Made by a program: the position numbers and the translations under genes. A DNA stretch of 64,000 nt from Marixanthomonas sp002364245 (GTDB lineage Bacteria; Bacteroidota; Bacteroidia; Flavobacteriales; Flavobacteriaceae), in the NCBI GenBank assembly GCA_963973455.1, contig CAXAZF010000001.1, positions 124,001-188,000 on the forward strand. Direction: 5' to 3'. Positions 41,175-49,741 of the stretch are shown one piece after another. How positions within the stretch are numbered: the stretch's first letter is position 1; each line of letters starts with the position of its first letter. Below the pieces are notes generated by a model. That model was given only the letters and a program-made list of their open reading frames with translations, was not told where the DNA came from and made no database searches.

Positions 41175-42470
41175 TTATAATTGTGCTATTTTTTTCGCCA
41201 AAACAGGCCCTAACTCATAAGAAGCACCCAAAAGTTCGTCTTTTAAAGGGGTTACTTTAACTTTTTTACCATTGGCTTTATATACCAAGGCTGAATAATA
41301 TTGTGCCATAGGTTCAAAGGTTTTACCCTCAACATGCTGTTCAATGGATTGTAGCGCTTCTTCTTTATTTCCGGCTTTTAGTTGAGCCAATGCCAATAAG
41401 CTGTAAGTTTCGGGGGTAGCTCGATTATTAACTTCTTCTTTAGCCAGTTCTAATGCTTTTTCAGGGTTGTCTTCTGCATAATACTCTATTAAATAGGCAT
41501 TGTACATTCCCTTATAATCATTTTCTGAAAGAGCGGTAAGAAACTTTTCGTTGTGCTTTTCAAGTTTAGTTTCGTCATTATTAAATTCGGCCATTTCAGC
41601 TTTTAGTAAGTGATAGTCTGGTGACTTATGGTTTACCATCACCGAATCCAAAATGCGATTGGCTTCTTCTGTATCTTTTTCATAGGAATAGGCTATCCAT
41701 GCTAAACCTTTCTTTGCGTATGCGTTGTCTGGTTCTAACGCTAACGTTTTTAAGTAATATTTGTATGAGTCTTCAATTCTACCCGCATGGCCGTAAAAAT
41801 CAGCTATGTTGCTATAGCTCCAAACTTTCAATGATTTATTTCCACCAGACTCTGCAATAGCTTTCGCTTTTTCCATATACTTGATAGCTGCATCGAGATC
41901 ACCTTTATGATCGTTCCACTTGGACACCCTTATTAAGTAATTATAATCACTATTATTTTTTACTTTATCAAGTATCTTATAAGCTTTCTCATATTCTCCC
42001 AATTCCATATAGACATCAAACAACATAAGTTCAGTTTCATGTTTATTTGAAACCCCTTTATAACTTTCTTCCAAAATTTGTTTGGCTTCTTTAAATCTAT
42101 GTTGTGAAATATATGTTTTTGCCAAAGCCCGGGTATACTCATCTTTATTGGTAGCCGATATTTCTATGGCTTTTTTTTGTAGGCGCTCTGCTTTTTGTAA
42201 ATTTTCCACGTTACCTGTAGTAGCAAATAAAGCTGAATAACCACCAGCCAATGGGCCAAGATCTCCAACTCCACTGCTATCTGCTGCTAAGCGTTTATTC
42301 CAAAAATCTTTTTGTGACAAAGCAGCCTCATAAGCCGAGTTATGACTTGTAGAAAGATATTTATTGTAATCTTCCTTATGTGTTATTTTGGCTGATACAT
42401 TTTTGCTTTCTTTTTTTTCATTACAAGAGATAAAAGCACAAAGTGTAAATACAATCAATATTTTTTTCAT
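41175..42470 (-). CDS. TPR-repeat lipoprotein
   Basis: This 431-residue lipoprotein has a lipobox AFISC followed by NEKKESK. The rest is helical with about eight tetratricopeptide repeats (for example NLQKAERLQKKAIEISATN, YLKTLALEPDNAYAKKGLAWIAYSY, and ENPEKALELAKEEVNNRATPETYSLLALAQLKAGN). TPRs mediate protein-protein contacts. I chose the ATG at 42470 for its clean signal peptide; the frame extends to 42503. It lies downstream of the split DUF4331 pair, separated by a hairpin at 42526-42555, and so may be its partner. No catalytic role is visible. Confidence 0.88.
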   Translation of the reverse strand: MKKILIVFTLCAFISCNEKKESKNVSAKITHKEDYNKYLSTSHNSAYEAALSQKDFWNKRLAADSSGVGDLGPLAGGYSALFATTGNVENLQKAERLQKKAIEISATNKDEYTRALAKTYISQHRFKEAKQILEESYKGVSNKHETELMLFDVYMELGEYEKAYKILDKVKNNSDYNYLIRVSKWNDHKGDLDAAIKYMEKAKAIAESGGNKSLKVWSYSNIADFYGHAGRIEDSYKYYLKTLALEPDNAYAKKGLAWIAYSYEKDTEEANRILDSVMVNHKSPDYHLLKAEMAEFNNDETKLEKHNEKFLTALSENDYKGMYNAYLIEYYAEDNPEKALELAKEEVNNRATPETYSLLALAQLKAGNKEEALQSIEQHVEGKTFEPMAQYYSALVYKANGKKVKVTPLKDELLGASYELGPVLAKKIAQL

Positions 42471-42525
42471 TGTTTTTGTTTTTAATACATTTTTATAAAT
42501 CAAGATATAAAAACCTGTTGTGTAA

Positions 42526-42555
42526 AAGAAAAGAGCAATAAATTGCCCTTTTCTT
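42526..42555 (-). terminator. Hairpin between DUF4331 C-half and TPR genes
   Basis: AAGAAAAGGGCAAT and ATTGCTCTTTTCTT form a fourteen-base stem with one mismatch, followed by T-rich sequence on the minus strand. It may end or partly attenuate the DUF4331 transcript before the TPR gene. Confidence 0.7.
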
Positions 42556-42580
42556 ATTTTTAAAACTCTAAAGTCACCTA

Positions 42581-43279
42581 TTAGTTTGGGGTTTCCAAAT
42601 AAGGGAAGTCACCTACTTGACGATCTCCAAAACCTACACTATCGCTGATTAAAAGTGGTAAACCATTGGTACCATCAAAATTAAGGTTATTGATGTCTCC
42701 TCCTCCAAACATTAATATTAGTGATATGTCAATGACATCGTCATCAATATTTCTTCCGGTTAATGCTACTCCGGTTGATGAGTCAAAATAAGTGGTCTGT
42801 GCATTTGGTGCAACTTGCAAGGCATCAAATTGAGACAATACTGTTGCAAATGTTGTTGCATCTAAACCTAAAATATTAGGAACATAATTCACATCTTCAG
42901 GGTCTAATCCTAATGATTCCGCATAAACATCGTGGTAAGTTTCCAATGTATTTTCAAAAATTGATGTAAAATCAGCTCTATTTGTTACTGTTGTGGAGTT
43001 GAAGTTATTTTTAACTTCATCTGTACCACTAAAAACTGTATTTATTCCAGGTCGTCCCATAATGTCTTCTTGCATGAAAGTTCCTGAAAAATCAATAGAA
43101 GTTTCTTCAGCACAAGGCTCACAGCTTCCGCCACAATCCACTCCTGTTTCAGTTCCGTTTTGAATTCCATCGTTACAGGTCTGTAAACCTAGAACGTTAT
43201 CGTCGTCATCACTACATTGCACAAACAGTAAGGATGCACACATAGTAATAAATACCATACTTAATTTATATATTTTCAT
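42581..43279 (-). CDS. DUF4331-family C-terminal-half lipoprotein
   Basis: This 232-residue lipoprotein has a lipobox FVQC followed by SDDDD, a strong acidic signal consistent with surface export. A Cys-rich segment (DGIQNGTETGVDCGGSCEPC) comes next; it recurs in Bacteroidota surface proteins. The main domain (about 65-232) resembles the second half of DUF4331 proteins (MGRPGINTVF, DFTSIFENTLETYHD, and ISLILMFGGGD near the end). It follows the N-half gene by 28 bases. I infer that the two chains form one functional unit. The family's activity is unknown. Confidence 0.82.
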   Translation of the reverse strand: MKIYKLSMVFITMCASLLFVQCSDDDDNVLGLQTCNDGIQNGTETGVDCGGSCEPCAEETSIDFSGTFMQEDIMGRPGINTVFSGTDEVKNNFNSTTVTNRADFTSIFENTLETYHDVYAESLGLDPEDVNYVPNILGLDATTFATVLSQFDALQVAPNAQTTYFDSSTGVALTGRNIDDDVIDISLILMFGGGDINNLNFDGTNGLPLLISDSVGFGDRQVGDFPYLETPN

Positions 43280-43307
43280 CTTGTTTTGTTTTTATTGTTT
43301 TGTTATT

Positions 43308-44018
43308 TTATTGTCTTCTTTTTGCTGAAACCCATACGTTATAAGCTGGTGGCAGACCTTCTATTCCTACTGCTCCGCCAACGTGTGCCGGTGGTGTTCC
43401 CAACATAGAATTGGGTACCTCTACCGATACGGCCAATACGTTAAGGTTTTCAAAGAAGTCGCTTGCTTCACCTGGCGGTAAGAATCCTTCAGGAGCTACT
43501 TCGCCTTTAATTACTTTATTAAATCGGTTAAAGTCGAAGAAAAACCCGTCTCTCCTTGGGCCTGCAAAAAATTTCATTCCATCTTGGTCTGTAACTTCAA
43601 CTTCGCTTGATGTTGATATTTTAACTTTATGTTTTGGGCCAGAAGTTGCTACTGTGCTGCTAAGTCCTTGTGTTGCTGGAGCTACAGGGCCAAAAAAGTA
43701 CATAGAATCTCCTCTTTTAATTGCTTGTATTACCAAGTCTTCTTTAAAATCTCCAGTGTTGTCAATATTAAACTCCAATAATACGTTCTCATCAAAAGAT
43801 GCATCGTTGGTCTGATCGCCAGGGGCTAATGGTCCTTGAAGTGTTGCTATCAAGACGGTGTTGTCGGGGTTACTACCTTCAAAAGCGTACAAGTCTGCAA
43901 TGTCAGTTGTAGTACCTGCAACAGATGGTGAATCAATGTGGTCGGCAGCGATTAAAAATATAGAAAGAACGGCTAATCCCACTCCTCCAATTGCTGCAAA
44001 AATTTTTGCTTTTTTCAT
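43308..44018 (-). CDS. DUF4331-family N-terminal-half exported protein
   Basis: The 236-residue protein has a signal or anchor helix (about 5-24) followed by AADHIDSPSVAG and DIADLYAFEGSNPDNTVLI, the opening of DUF4331 proteins. The rest is beta-rich (GPLAPGDQTNDASFDENVLLEFNIDN, VKGEVAPEGFLPPGEASDFFENLNVLAVSVEVPNSML). The chain ends at about the middle of a usual DUF4331 protein and the next gene supplies the second half, so this looks like a naturally split pair. It is the first gene of the minus-strand unit. Its role is unknown. Confidence 0.85.
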   Translation of the reverse strand: MKKAKIFAAIGGVGLAVLSIFLIAADHIDSPSVAGTTTDIADLYAFEGSNPDNTVLIATLQGPLAPGDQTNDASFDENVLLEFNIDNTGDFKEDLVIQAIKRGDSMYFFGPVAPATQGLSSTVATSGPKHKVKISTSSEVEVTDQDGMKFFAGPRRDGFFFDFNRFNKVIKGEVAPEGFLPPGEASDFFENLNVLAVSVEVPNSMLGTPPAHVGGAVGIEGLPPAYNVWVSAKRRQ

Positions 44019-44141
44019 GTTTGTTTTTTTATCGATTAATTTATGTTCTATTACATTTACGCCTAAATTACACTTACGGTTTTACCAAAACTGTTAATCT
44101 TGTGTTAATGTAAAATTAAAACTAACTAACACTTAAAAGCA

Positions 44142-45347
44142 ATGAACCCTTCTGCATCAGGCTGGATACCAAAATTTATCTATCTATTTTCTTCAGAAGA
44201 GAGAAAGGTGCTTTTTAGTTCTTCAAAAGCATTTTATGAATCTTTAAAGCAATCTGGGTTTTTATATGGTGTCCCCATAAAGAGCTTAACATTAAAGCCT
44301 ATTAGCTCTTTAACCCTCACCAAGGAGGAATATGCTAAGGTAAACTTGTTGCACTCCTTACTGTATATATATACTGTAGAAAAAAAGAGTACCAACTATA
44401 TAGAAGCTGTAAACACAATCATTTCTTTTTACAAACAACTTGAAAAACAGAAAAAAGGTTGGTTAAAGCGATTTTCTATTTCTAGTATTGAAACAGCAAC
44501 ATTAGAGAAAATAATTGCTTCTCGGTTACAAGAAAACACCTTCCTTTCAAAAAAAGATGCGGCTTCATTGTTAACTTATGCACTATTATTTATTGATGTG
44601 CTTTGTTTTAAAGCTTTTTTGAAAAACCCAACTACCATAAAAGAAGAGTACGAAAAGCTTGAAAAAAACTTGGTGACGTGTTGTTTTTTAGCGCTAAAAG
44701 CTAAAAAGAAGAAAAACAAGTACGACTCTTTAGTATTAGAACTTTTTGAATCTTCTTCAGATTTTCTTGAGAAAAACACCAAAAACTCTAAAGCAAACCT
44801 TGTTGAAAGCTTGAGTTATTTTTCAGATAATGATTATTTGACAAAAAAATATTTATTGGACCTTTGTTGTTTGGCCGTATGGGATGATGGTGAAGTAGAC
44901 GCTTCAGAATTCCAGTTTTTACAGCAATTAGCAACGCTATTGCAACTTGATAAAAATGAGGTTGAAACCAGTCTGGAAGGTTTAAAAGCTTTTTCAGCAG
45001 CACACGCGAAAAAAATCAAGCTATTTGAATATGAACACCCCGTAAAACAGTTTTATAGACAATCGTCTGAAACTGTTAAGCTTCTTATTCTTCGGAACAA
45101 AAAAAGATTGCAACAAGAGCTAGAAGAAAGTGGTGAATTGGTTTTGCTATTGGGAAAATCTACAACGAAAGACCTTTCTGAAAAAGAAAAACAAAAAGTA
45201 AAGACACAATTGCTGGATATTTGCAAGACAATCCCGTCGTTAACAATCTTTTTGCTGCCGGGTGGTACAATATTATTGCCATTATTGATTAAGTTTATTC
45301 CAAAACTGTTACCGTCTTCGTTTAATGATAATAAAATAGAGGAATGA
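44142..45347 (+). CDS. LETM1-related/TerB-like protein (biofilm-associated family)
   Basis: The 401-residue protein is helical, with no signal peptide. The middle contains a TerB-like tellurite-resistance fold (about 230-290: KKYLLDLCCLAVWDDGEVDASEFQFLQQLATLL). The C-terminus has a LETM1-like segment with a hydrophobic helix (IPSLTIFLLPGGTILLPLLIKFIPKLLPSSF), matching the flavobacterial family I know as LETM1-related biofilm-associated protein. It may be a membrane-associated cytoplasmic protein; its molecular role is unknown. It is transcribed away from the DUF4331 pair and converges on the SRP RNA gene. Confidence 0.82.
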   Translation: MNPSASGWIPKFIYLFSSEERKVLFSSSKAFYESLKQSGFLYGVPIKSLTLKPISSLTLTKEEYAKVNLLHSLLYIYTVEKKSTNYIEAVNTIISFYKQLEKQKKGWLKRFSISSIETATLEKIIASRLQENTFLSKKDAASLLTYALLFIDVLCFKAFLKNPTTIKEEYEKLEKNLVTCCFLALKAKKKKNKYDSLVLELFESSSDFLEKNTKNSKANLVESLSYFSDNDYLTKKYLLDLCCLAVWDDGEVDASEFQFLQQLATLLQLDKNEVETSLEGLKAFSAAHAKKIKLFEYEHPVKQFYRQSSETVKLLILRNKKRLQQELEESGELVLLLGKSTTKDLSEKEKQKVKTQLLDICKTIPSLTIFLLPGGTILLPLLIKFIPKLLPSSFNDNKIEE

Positions 45348-45385
45348 AAATGATTAGGAAAGCTTGACTTTAGCGCATAAAAAAT

Positions 45386-45479
45386 GGCAAGCTACCTACA
45401 TCACACCGCTACGACCGTTTACCCTTGCTGCGTTCCCGCCCTGGGGGATTCAACAGGAGCTGGTTGTGTAGGACTTGCC
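45386..45479 (-). ncRNA. ffs: Bacterial small signal recognition particle RNA (4.5S-type)
   Basis: On the minus strand this 94-base RNA has the hallmark SRP domain IV core (CAGGGCGGGAACGCAGCAAGGGTA, with the conserved GGAA-type tetraloop and asymmetric loop). Its terminal helix pairs the 5' GGCAAG with the 3' CTTGCC. It binds Ffh and targets nascent proteins to the membrane. A -7 box ends four bases before its 5' end, and a T-run follows the 3' end. Confidence 0.95.
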
Positions 45480-45483
45480 GCTG

Positions 45484-45513
45484 CAAAGATACGTAGTTTT
45501 ACATATTTAACAA
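45484..45513 (-). promoter_or_regulatory. Promoter of the SRP RNA: TTG-N19-TATCTTTG
   Basis: On the minus strand the -7 box TATCTTTG (45484-45491) is preceded by a TTG (45511-45513) with exactly 19 bases between, the Bacteroidota -33/-7 arrangement. Four bases separate the box from the first paired base of the RNA, so the start point can be read directly from the structure. It is the best-calibrated promoter in the window. Confidence 0.8.
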
Positions 45514-45568
45514 TGGTTTTTAACGATGATTTTTTACTTTTACTTTACAATTTATTTTAACATACATA

Positions 45569-46624
45569 ATGAAAACACATAAGGTATTCGTAGCTATTAT
45601 TTTAGCGTTAATTATAACCTCTTGCGGAAATAATTCAGGACCAGAAAAAAATCCTTTTTCCCTTCAAATAAAGAATGCAAAGAAAACATATAAACCCTCG
45701 GACGAGCTATCAGTTTCTATAACAAATAAAGAAAGACTTGAAATAGATTCTGTTGTCTACTCCCTTAGGAACAAAAAAGTAGCGGTTTCAGTTAAAAATA
45801 ACCCACAAATCATTCCGTTACAAAAAGAAAAGCTAGGCAAAGAGCAACTAAAAGCAACTGTTTATGTAGATGACAAAGAGTATGAAGCCAATACGGAATT
45901 TACGCTGCTCGCTTCAAAAAAACCAGAATTATACACGTATAAGGTATTAGAAACCTATCCACACGATATTAATGCTTTTACACAAGGATTGGAGTTTGAG
46001 GGAGATATTTTATATGAAAGTACCGGTAAGCGAGGAGAATCCACTTTAAGAAAAACCAATTACAAAACAGGCGAATTGTTGCAACAAGTAAAACTGGACA
46101 ACCAATACTTTGGCGAAGGGCTTACTATCTTGAACAACAAAATATACCAACTTACATGGCAAGCAAATAAGGGGTTTATCTATGACGAAAACACCTTAGA
46201 ACGCACTGGTAGTTTTGTCTATAAAGAGAGTAAAGAAGGTTGGGGTCTGTGCCACAGCGACTCTAAAATTTACAAGAGTGATGGTACCGAAAGGATATGG
46301 ATGCTTAACCCAGAAACCTTAGCTGAGACGGACTATATTGAATTGTACACACATACGAGTAGAATCCCTAAAGTTAATGAGTTGGAATGGGTAGAAGGTA
46401 AAATCTATGCCAACGTGTGGGAACAATCTTCCATTGCCATTGTAAATCCAGAGAACGGAGCGGTAGAAGGTGTAATTGACCTCAACGGACTTCAAGAAAA
46501 AGTAACGCAACACCCAGACTTAAACGTTTTAAACGGAATTGCCCATAAAGGCGAAAAAGACATTTTATATATTACTGGGAAATATTGGGATAAATTATTT
46601 AAAGTTCAAGTAATAAAAAAGTAG
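45569..46624 (+). CDS. Glutaminyl-peptide cyclotransferase (beta-propeller type), lipoprotein
   Basis: This 351-residue lipoprotein cyclises N-terminal Gln to pyroglutamate in peptides. It has a lipobox ITSC, an Ig-like N-terminal domain (about 25-125) and then the propeller-type QC domain (about 125-350) with YPHDINAFTQGLEFEGDILYESTG, GEGLTILNNKIYQLTWQ and EGWGLCHSDSKIYKSDGTERIW. These are typical of plant/bacterial type QCs. Lipidation places it in the periplasm or at the outer membrane, where it could modify peptides. The terminator hairpin overlaps its stop codon. Confidence 0.94.
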   Translation: MKTHKVFVAIILALIITSCGNNSGPEKNPFSLQIKNAKKTYKPSDELSVSITNKERLEIDSVVYSLRNKKVAVSVKNNPQIIPLQKEKLGKEQLKATVYVDDKEYEANTEFTLLASKKPELYTYKVLETYPHDINAFTQGLEFEGDILYESTGKRGESTLRKTNYKTGELLQQVKLDNQYFGEGLTILNNKIYQLTWQANKGFIYDENTLERTGSFVYKESKEGWGLCHSDSKIYKSDGTERIWMLNPETLAETDYIELYTHTSRIPKVNELEWVEGKIYANVWEQSSIAIVNPENGAVEGVIDLNGLQEKVTQHPDLNVLNGIAHKGEKDILYITGKYWDKLFKVQVIKK

Positions 46625-46644
46625 CTTGAAAAAGCTACTTTTTT
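46615..46644. terminator. Terminator overlapping the QC stop codon, shared with the DUF6503 gene
   Basis: AAAAAAGTAGCTT and AAGCTACTTTTTT form a thirteen-base A/T-flanked stem with a three-base loop. The TAG stop of the QC gene lies in the stem; the element can also end the convergent minus-strand gene. Confidence 0.8.
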
Positions 46645-46663
46645 ATTTGTTTTATAATTAGGT

Positions 46664-47503
46664 TTACTTAGTAACAACGGTTGCTCCCTCGGGTTTTGCA
46701 AATACGGAATTTTCTAATTGTGTTTCAGTAACCGTTATTTTGTTAAAGCGAAGGTCGTTACGCTCATCAGTGGGTTTACCGTCTTTTACATTATACCACG
46801 TTAACTTTTTTGGCAACGATAAGCCATTTACCTGTTCCCAATTATCATATTTAATGTAACTCCATTTATCACTTTTTTTATTGTCCCTGTAGGTTACCGT
46901 ATAGGCTAACCAGTCCATAGTATTGGTTTCTGGATTTGAGTATAATATATATTCATCTTCTGGTGAATCCCCTACTCCAGCATTGTATGAAATTTTAATC
47001 GCATTATAAGTAGTACCGTCCAATTCAGCAGGTTCCATTATTTCATAGTTTATTCCTTCATCACCTAACACAAAAGGCATAGCATAAAAGTAGAACATTA
47101 AGTTGTGGTAAAAATGTGCGTTCCCTTCATAAGTACCTTCTTCATTTTCAAGCAACCAAACATCTGTTCCGTCATATCCTATAGACCAATCATCGGTTTC
47201 TATTTTAGTTTTTCGATCTTTTAAAGAAATTGTATGCACTTCTTTGCCGCTTTTTCCGTCCATTTCAAAACAAAGATTGTTCATCTTGTTCCAAACATCC
47301 ATTCCGCCGTGGGCTTTAAAAGTATTTGAAAGTTCTGCAGGATACGTCATGGCCATGTTTTCTTTAGAAGAATCCATTTTAGCATCTGTTGTCATTTCAG
47401 AAGTATTTTCTTTTCCATGAACCTCTTCACTGGTTTCTTTTACTGCATCTTTACACGCGACAAATAAAAGAAGTAGCACTGCAATTGAAAGTAGTCTTTT
47501 CAT
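46664..47503 (-). CDS. DUF6503-like lipoprotein
   Basis: This 279-residue lipoprotein has a lipobox FVAC followed by KDAVKE. A Met/Lys/Glu-rich linker (about 25-55, with DAKMDSSKENMAMT) precedes a beta-rich domain (about 60-265) with repeated tryptophan and tyrosine (DDWSIGYDGTDVWLLENEEG, DWLAYTVTYRDNKKSDKWSY). The pattern resembles DUF6503 and the LolA/LolB-like sandwich fold. It may carry lipids or bind an outer-membrane ligand, but that is inference. It converges with the QC gene. Confidence 0.78.
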   Translation of the reverse strand: MKRLLSIAVLLLLFVACKDAVKETSEEVHGKENTSEMTTDAKMDSSKENMAMTYPAELSNTFKAHGGMDVWNKMNNLCFEMDGKSGKEVHTISLKDRKTKIETDDWSIGYDGTDVWLLENEEGTYEGNAHFYHNLMFYFYAMPFVLGDEGINYEIMEPAELDGTTYNAIKISYNAGVGDSPEDEYILYSNPETNTMDWLAYTVTYRDNKKSDKWSYIKYDNWEQVNGLSLPKKLTWYNVKDGKPTDERNDLRFNKITVTETQLENSVFAKPEGATVVTK

Positions 47504-47618
47504 AATTAGATTGGTTTTAAATTTATTAAATATAATAAAGCTTTTTTGGTAGTCGGAATAAATTGAGAAACCTTTATGAAATTTTCAGTTTTATAAATAA
47601 TTTGAGTTGTTCACATCG

Positions 47619-47626
47619 TATCTTTG
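47619..47626 (+). promoter_or_regulatory. -7 box TATCTTTG abutting the TrmH-family start
   Basis: An exact TAnnTTTG box is followed by four bases (TACT) and then the ATG at 47631. By the SRP RNA calibration, transcription should start at the ATG. This favours the ATG at 47631 over an upstream start in the same frame. Confidence 0.6.
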
Positions 47627-47630
47627 TACT

Positions 47631-48437
47631 ATGGAAAAATATATTTCAAGTCTTCAAAACCCTCTAATCAAAGAGTTTGCTTTACTTCAATCAAAATCAC
47701 GTGAACGTAAAAAAAGAGGGCTATTTACCATTGAAGGACAGCGGGAAATTTCATTGGCCATAAAAGGCGGATGCCGAATAAAAACCGTGCTTTTCTCTTC
47801 TGAAATAATCGCCGAGGAAGATTTGTACGTAATTAAAGACCTGAGCAACAGCGAAACGGATTTTATTGAAATTTCAACTGATATATATGATAAACTCGCC
47901 TACCGAAATTCCACCGAAGGAATTCTCGCTATTGCTGAAACAAAAGAACATTCATTAGAAAACTTCATATTTACATCGCAAAACCCTTTAATTTTAGTTG
48001 CCGAAGCGACCGAAAAGCCAGGCAATACTGGCGCATTGTTACGAACTGCAGATGCAGCCAACTTAGACGGTGTTATTATCGCCGATATGAAAACAGATTT
48101 ATACAACCCCAATATTATTAGAAGTAGCGTTGGTTGTGTGTTCACCAATAATATCGCGACAGGAAGTACTACAGAGATTATTTCATTTTTAAAAGCCAAT
48201 AACATTTCAATCTATTGTGCAGCACTGCAATCTTCTGAAATATACCACAGTCAAGATTACACTCAGGCTTCGGCAATAGTAGTAGGGACTGAAGACACTG
48301 GACTTTCTAAAGAGTGGCTACAATACAGTACACAAAACATTATCATTCCTATGCAAGGCGAAATAGATAGCATGAACGTTTCGGTAGCTGCGGGAATCCT
48401 TATCTTTGAAGCTAAAAGGCAAAGGCAGTTTAAATAA
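47631..48437 (+). CDS. TrmH/SpoU-family RNA 2'-O-methyltransferase
   Basis: The 268-residue cytoplasmic enzyme methylates a ribose in rRNA or tRNA. An N-terminal substrate-binding domain (SLQNPLIKEFALLQSKSRERKKRGLFTIEG) precedes the SPOUT domain with ATEKPGNTGALLRTADAANLDGVI, VVGTEDTGLSKEW and the C-terminal knot IPMQGEIDSMNVSVAAGILIFEA. The ATG at 47631 was chosen because the binding domain starts there and a -7 box lies just four bases upstream. The exact target nucleotide is not known. Confidence 0.93.
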   Translation: MEKYISSLQNPLIKEFALLQSKSRERKKRGLFTIEGQREISLAIKGGCRIKTVLFSSEIIAEEDLYVIKDLSNSETDFIEISTDIYDKLAYRNSTEGILAIAETKEHSLENFIFTSQNPLILVAEATEKPGNTGALLRTADAANLDGVIIADMKTDLYNPNIIRSSVGCVFTNNIATGSTTEIISFLKANNISIYCAALQSSEIYHSQDYTQASAIVVGTEDTGLSKEWLQYSTQNIIIPMQGEIDSMNVSVAAGILIFEAKRQRQFK

Positions 48438-48466
48438 TCATCTCTTTCTTTTCCATTCTCTTACGT

Positions 48467-49705
48467 ATGACTCCACAAACTTTATTTTACATCATCATCG
48501 CTATTTTGGTTATCAATTTTATCATTGATCAAGTTCTTGATGCTTTAAACGCCAAGCACTTTAACGATGCTTTACCCGCTGAAATTGATGATGTATATGA
48601 TGAAGCAGAATACAAAAAATCGCAAGCTTATAAAAAGGAAAAGTATCGTTTCGGCCTTATAACAGCATTTATTTCCATTGTAGGAACTTTGTTGTTTTTC
48701 TTTTTAGATGGCTTCGCATACGTAGATGGGATTGCTCGTTCTGTTTCAGATAATGAAATATTAGTTGCCTTGCTTTTCTTCGGGATCATTCTATTTGTTA
48801 GTGATATAATCATGACGCCTTTTGGATATTACAACACTTTTGTAATTGAAGAAAAGTTTGGTTTCAATAAAACCACAAAAAAAACCTTCATTTTAGATAA
48901 GTTAAAAGGTTGGTTTATGATGGGTATTATTGGTGGGGCTTTGTTAAGCGCCATCATTTGGTTTTATCAATCTACTGGCAGTTATTTTTGGTTATGGGCC
49001 TGGGGCATTATCACTGTTTTCGCTTTGTTTATGAATTTGTTTTACGCACGTTTAATTGTCCCGTTATTCAATAAGCAAACTCCATTGGAAGAAGGTTCGC
49101 TTCGCTCAAAAATTGAAACCTACGCTAATACCGTTGGGTTTACATTAGACAAAATTTTCGTGATTGATGGTTCTAAACGTAGTACTAAAGCAAACGCTTA
49201 TTTTTCTGGCTTCGGAAAAGAAAAGCGAATTACCTTATATGATACGTTGATTAATGACCTTGAAGATGACGAAATCGTCGCTGTTTTGGCTCACGAAGTG
49301 GGTCACTATAAAAAGAACCATATTATCATTAACCTCTTTGCTTCTATTCTCACTACGGGTTTTACACTGTGGATATTATCTCTTTTTATTGGTAGTCCAT
49401 TACTTTCCGAAGCATTGAACGTTTCGCAACCTTCTTTTCATATTGGGTTAATTGCTTTTGGTGTTTTATATACTCCGGTTTCAGAAATAACAGGTTTATT
49501 GATGAATTACCTTTCCCGAAAATTTGAATACCAAGCAGACAATTATGCAAAAACAACTTTTAGTGCGCCACCGCTTATTTCAGCTTTAAAAAAGCTATCT
49601 AAAAATAGTTTGAGCAACCTTACACCACATCCGGCCTATGTGTTTATGCATTACTCACATCCAACATTATTAGAGCGTTTTAAGAGTTTAAAAAAGGTTA
49701 AATGA
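48467..49705 (+). CDS. M48-family (Ste24/CAAX protease-like) membrane metalloprotease
   Basis: The 412-residue inner-membrane protease has about six or seven hydrophobic helices. The zinc site HEVGH (about residues 275-279, VLAHEVGHYKKNH) and the third ligand Glu in KFEYQADNYAK are both present. The N-terminal region (FNDALPAEIDDVYDEAEYKKSQAY) matches the Ste24 group, which processes prenylated or clogged membrane proteins. In bacteria such proteins (for example HtpX) serve membrane protein quality control. It follows the RNA methyltransferase by 29 bases. Confidence 0.93.
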   Translation: MTPQTLFYIIIAILVINFIIDQVLDALNAKHFNDALPAEIDDVYDEAEYKKSQAYKKEKYRFGLITAFISIVGTLLFFFLDGFAYVDGIARSVSDNEILVALLFFGIILFVSDIIMTPFGYYNTFVIEEKFGFNKTTKKTFILDKLKGWFMMGIIGGALLSAIIWFYQSTGSYFWLWAWGIITVFALFMNLFYARLIVPLFNKQTPLEEGSLRSKIETYANTVGFTLDKIFVIDGSKRSTKANAYFSGFGKEKRITLYDTLINDLEDDEIVAVLAHEVGHYKKNHIIINLFASILTTGFTLWILSLFIGSPLLSEALNVSQPSFHIGLIAFGVLYTPVSEITGLLMNYLSRKFEYQADNYAKTTFSAPPLISALKKLSKNSLSNLTPHPAYVFMHYSHPTLLERFKSLKKVK

Positions 49706-49741
49706 TTTTAGGTGCGGTTCTTTTTCATTAAATTTAAAGCA

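Noticed and set aside
43411..43815. 134-codon antisense frame in the DUF4331 N-half gene
   Set aside because: The DUF4331 frame is well supported, and the antisense frame shows no domain.
45348..45385. A separate small gene between the LETM1-related gene and the SRP RNA
   Set aside because: Only 38 bases with no start or RNA motif; it is the 3' flank of the SRP RNA, including its T-run.
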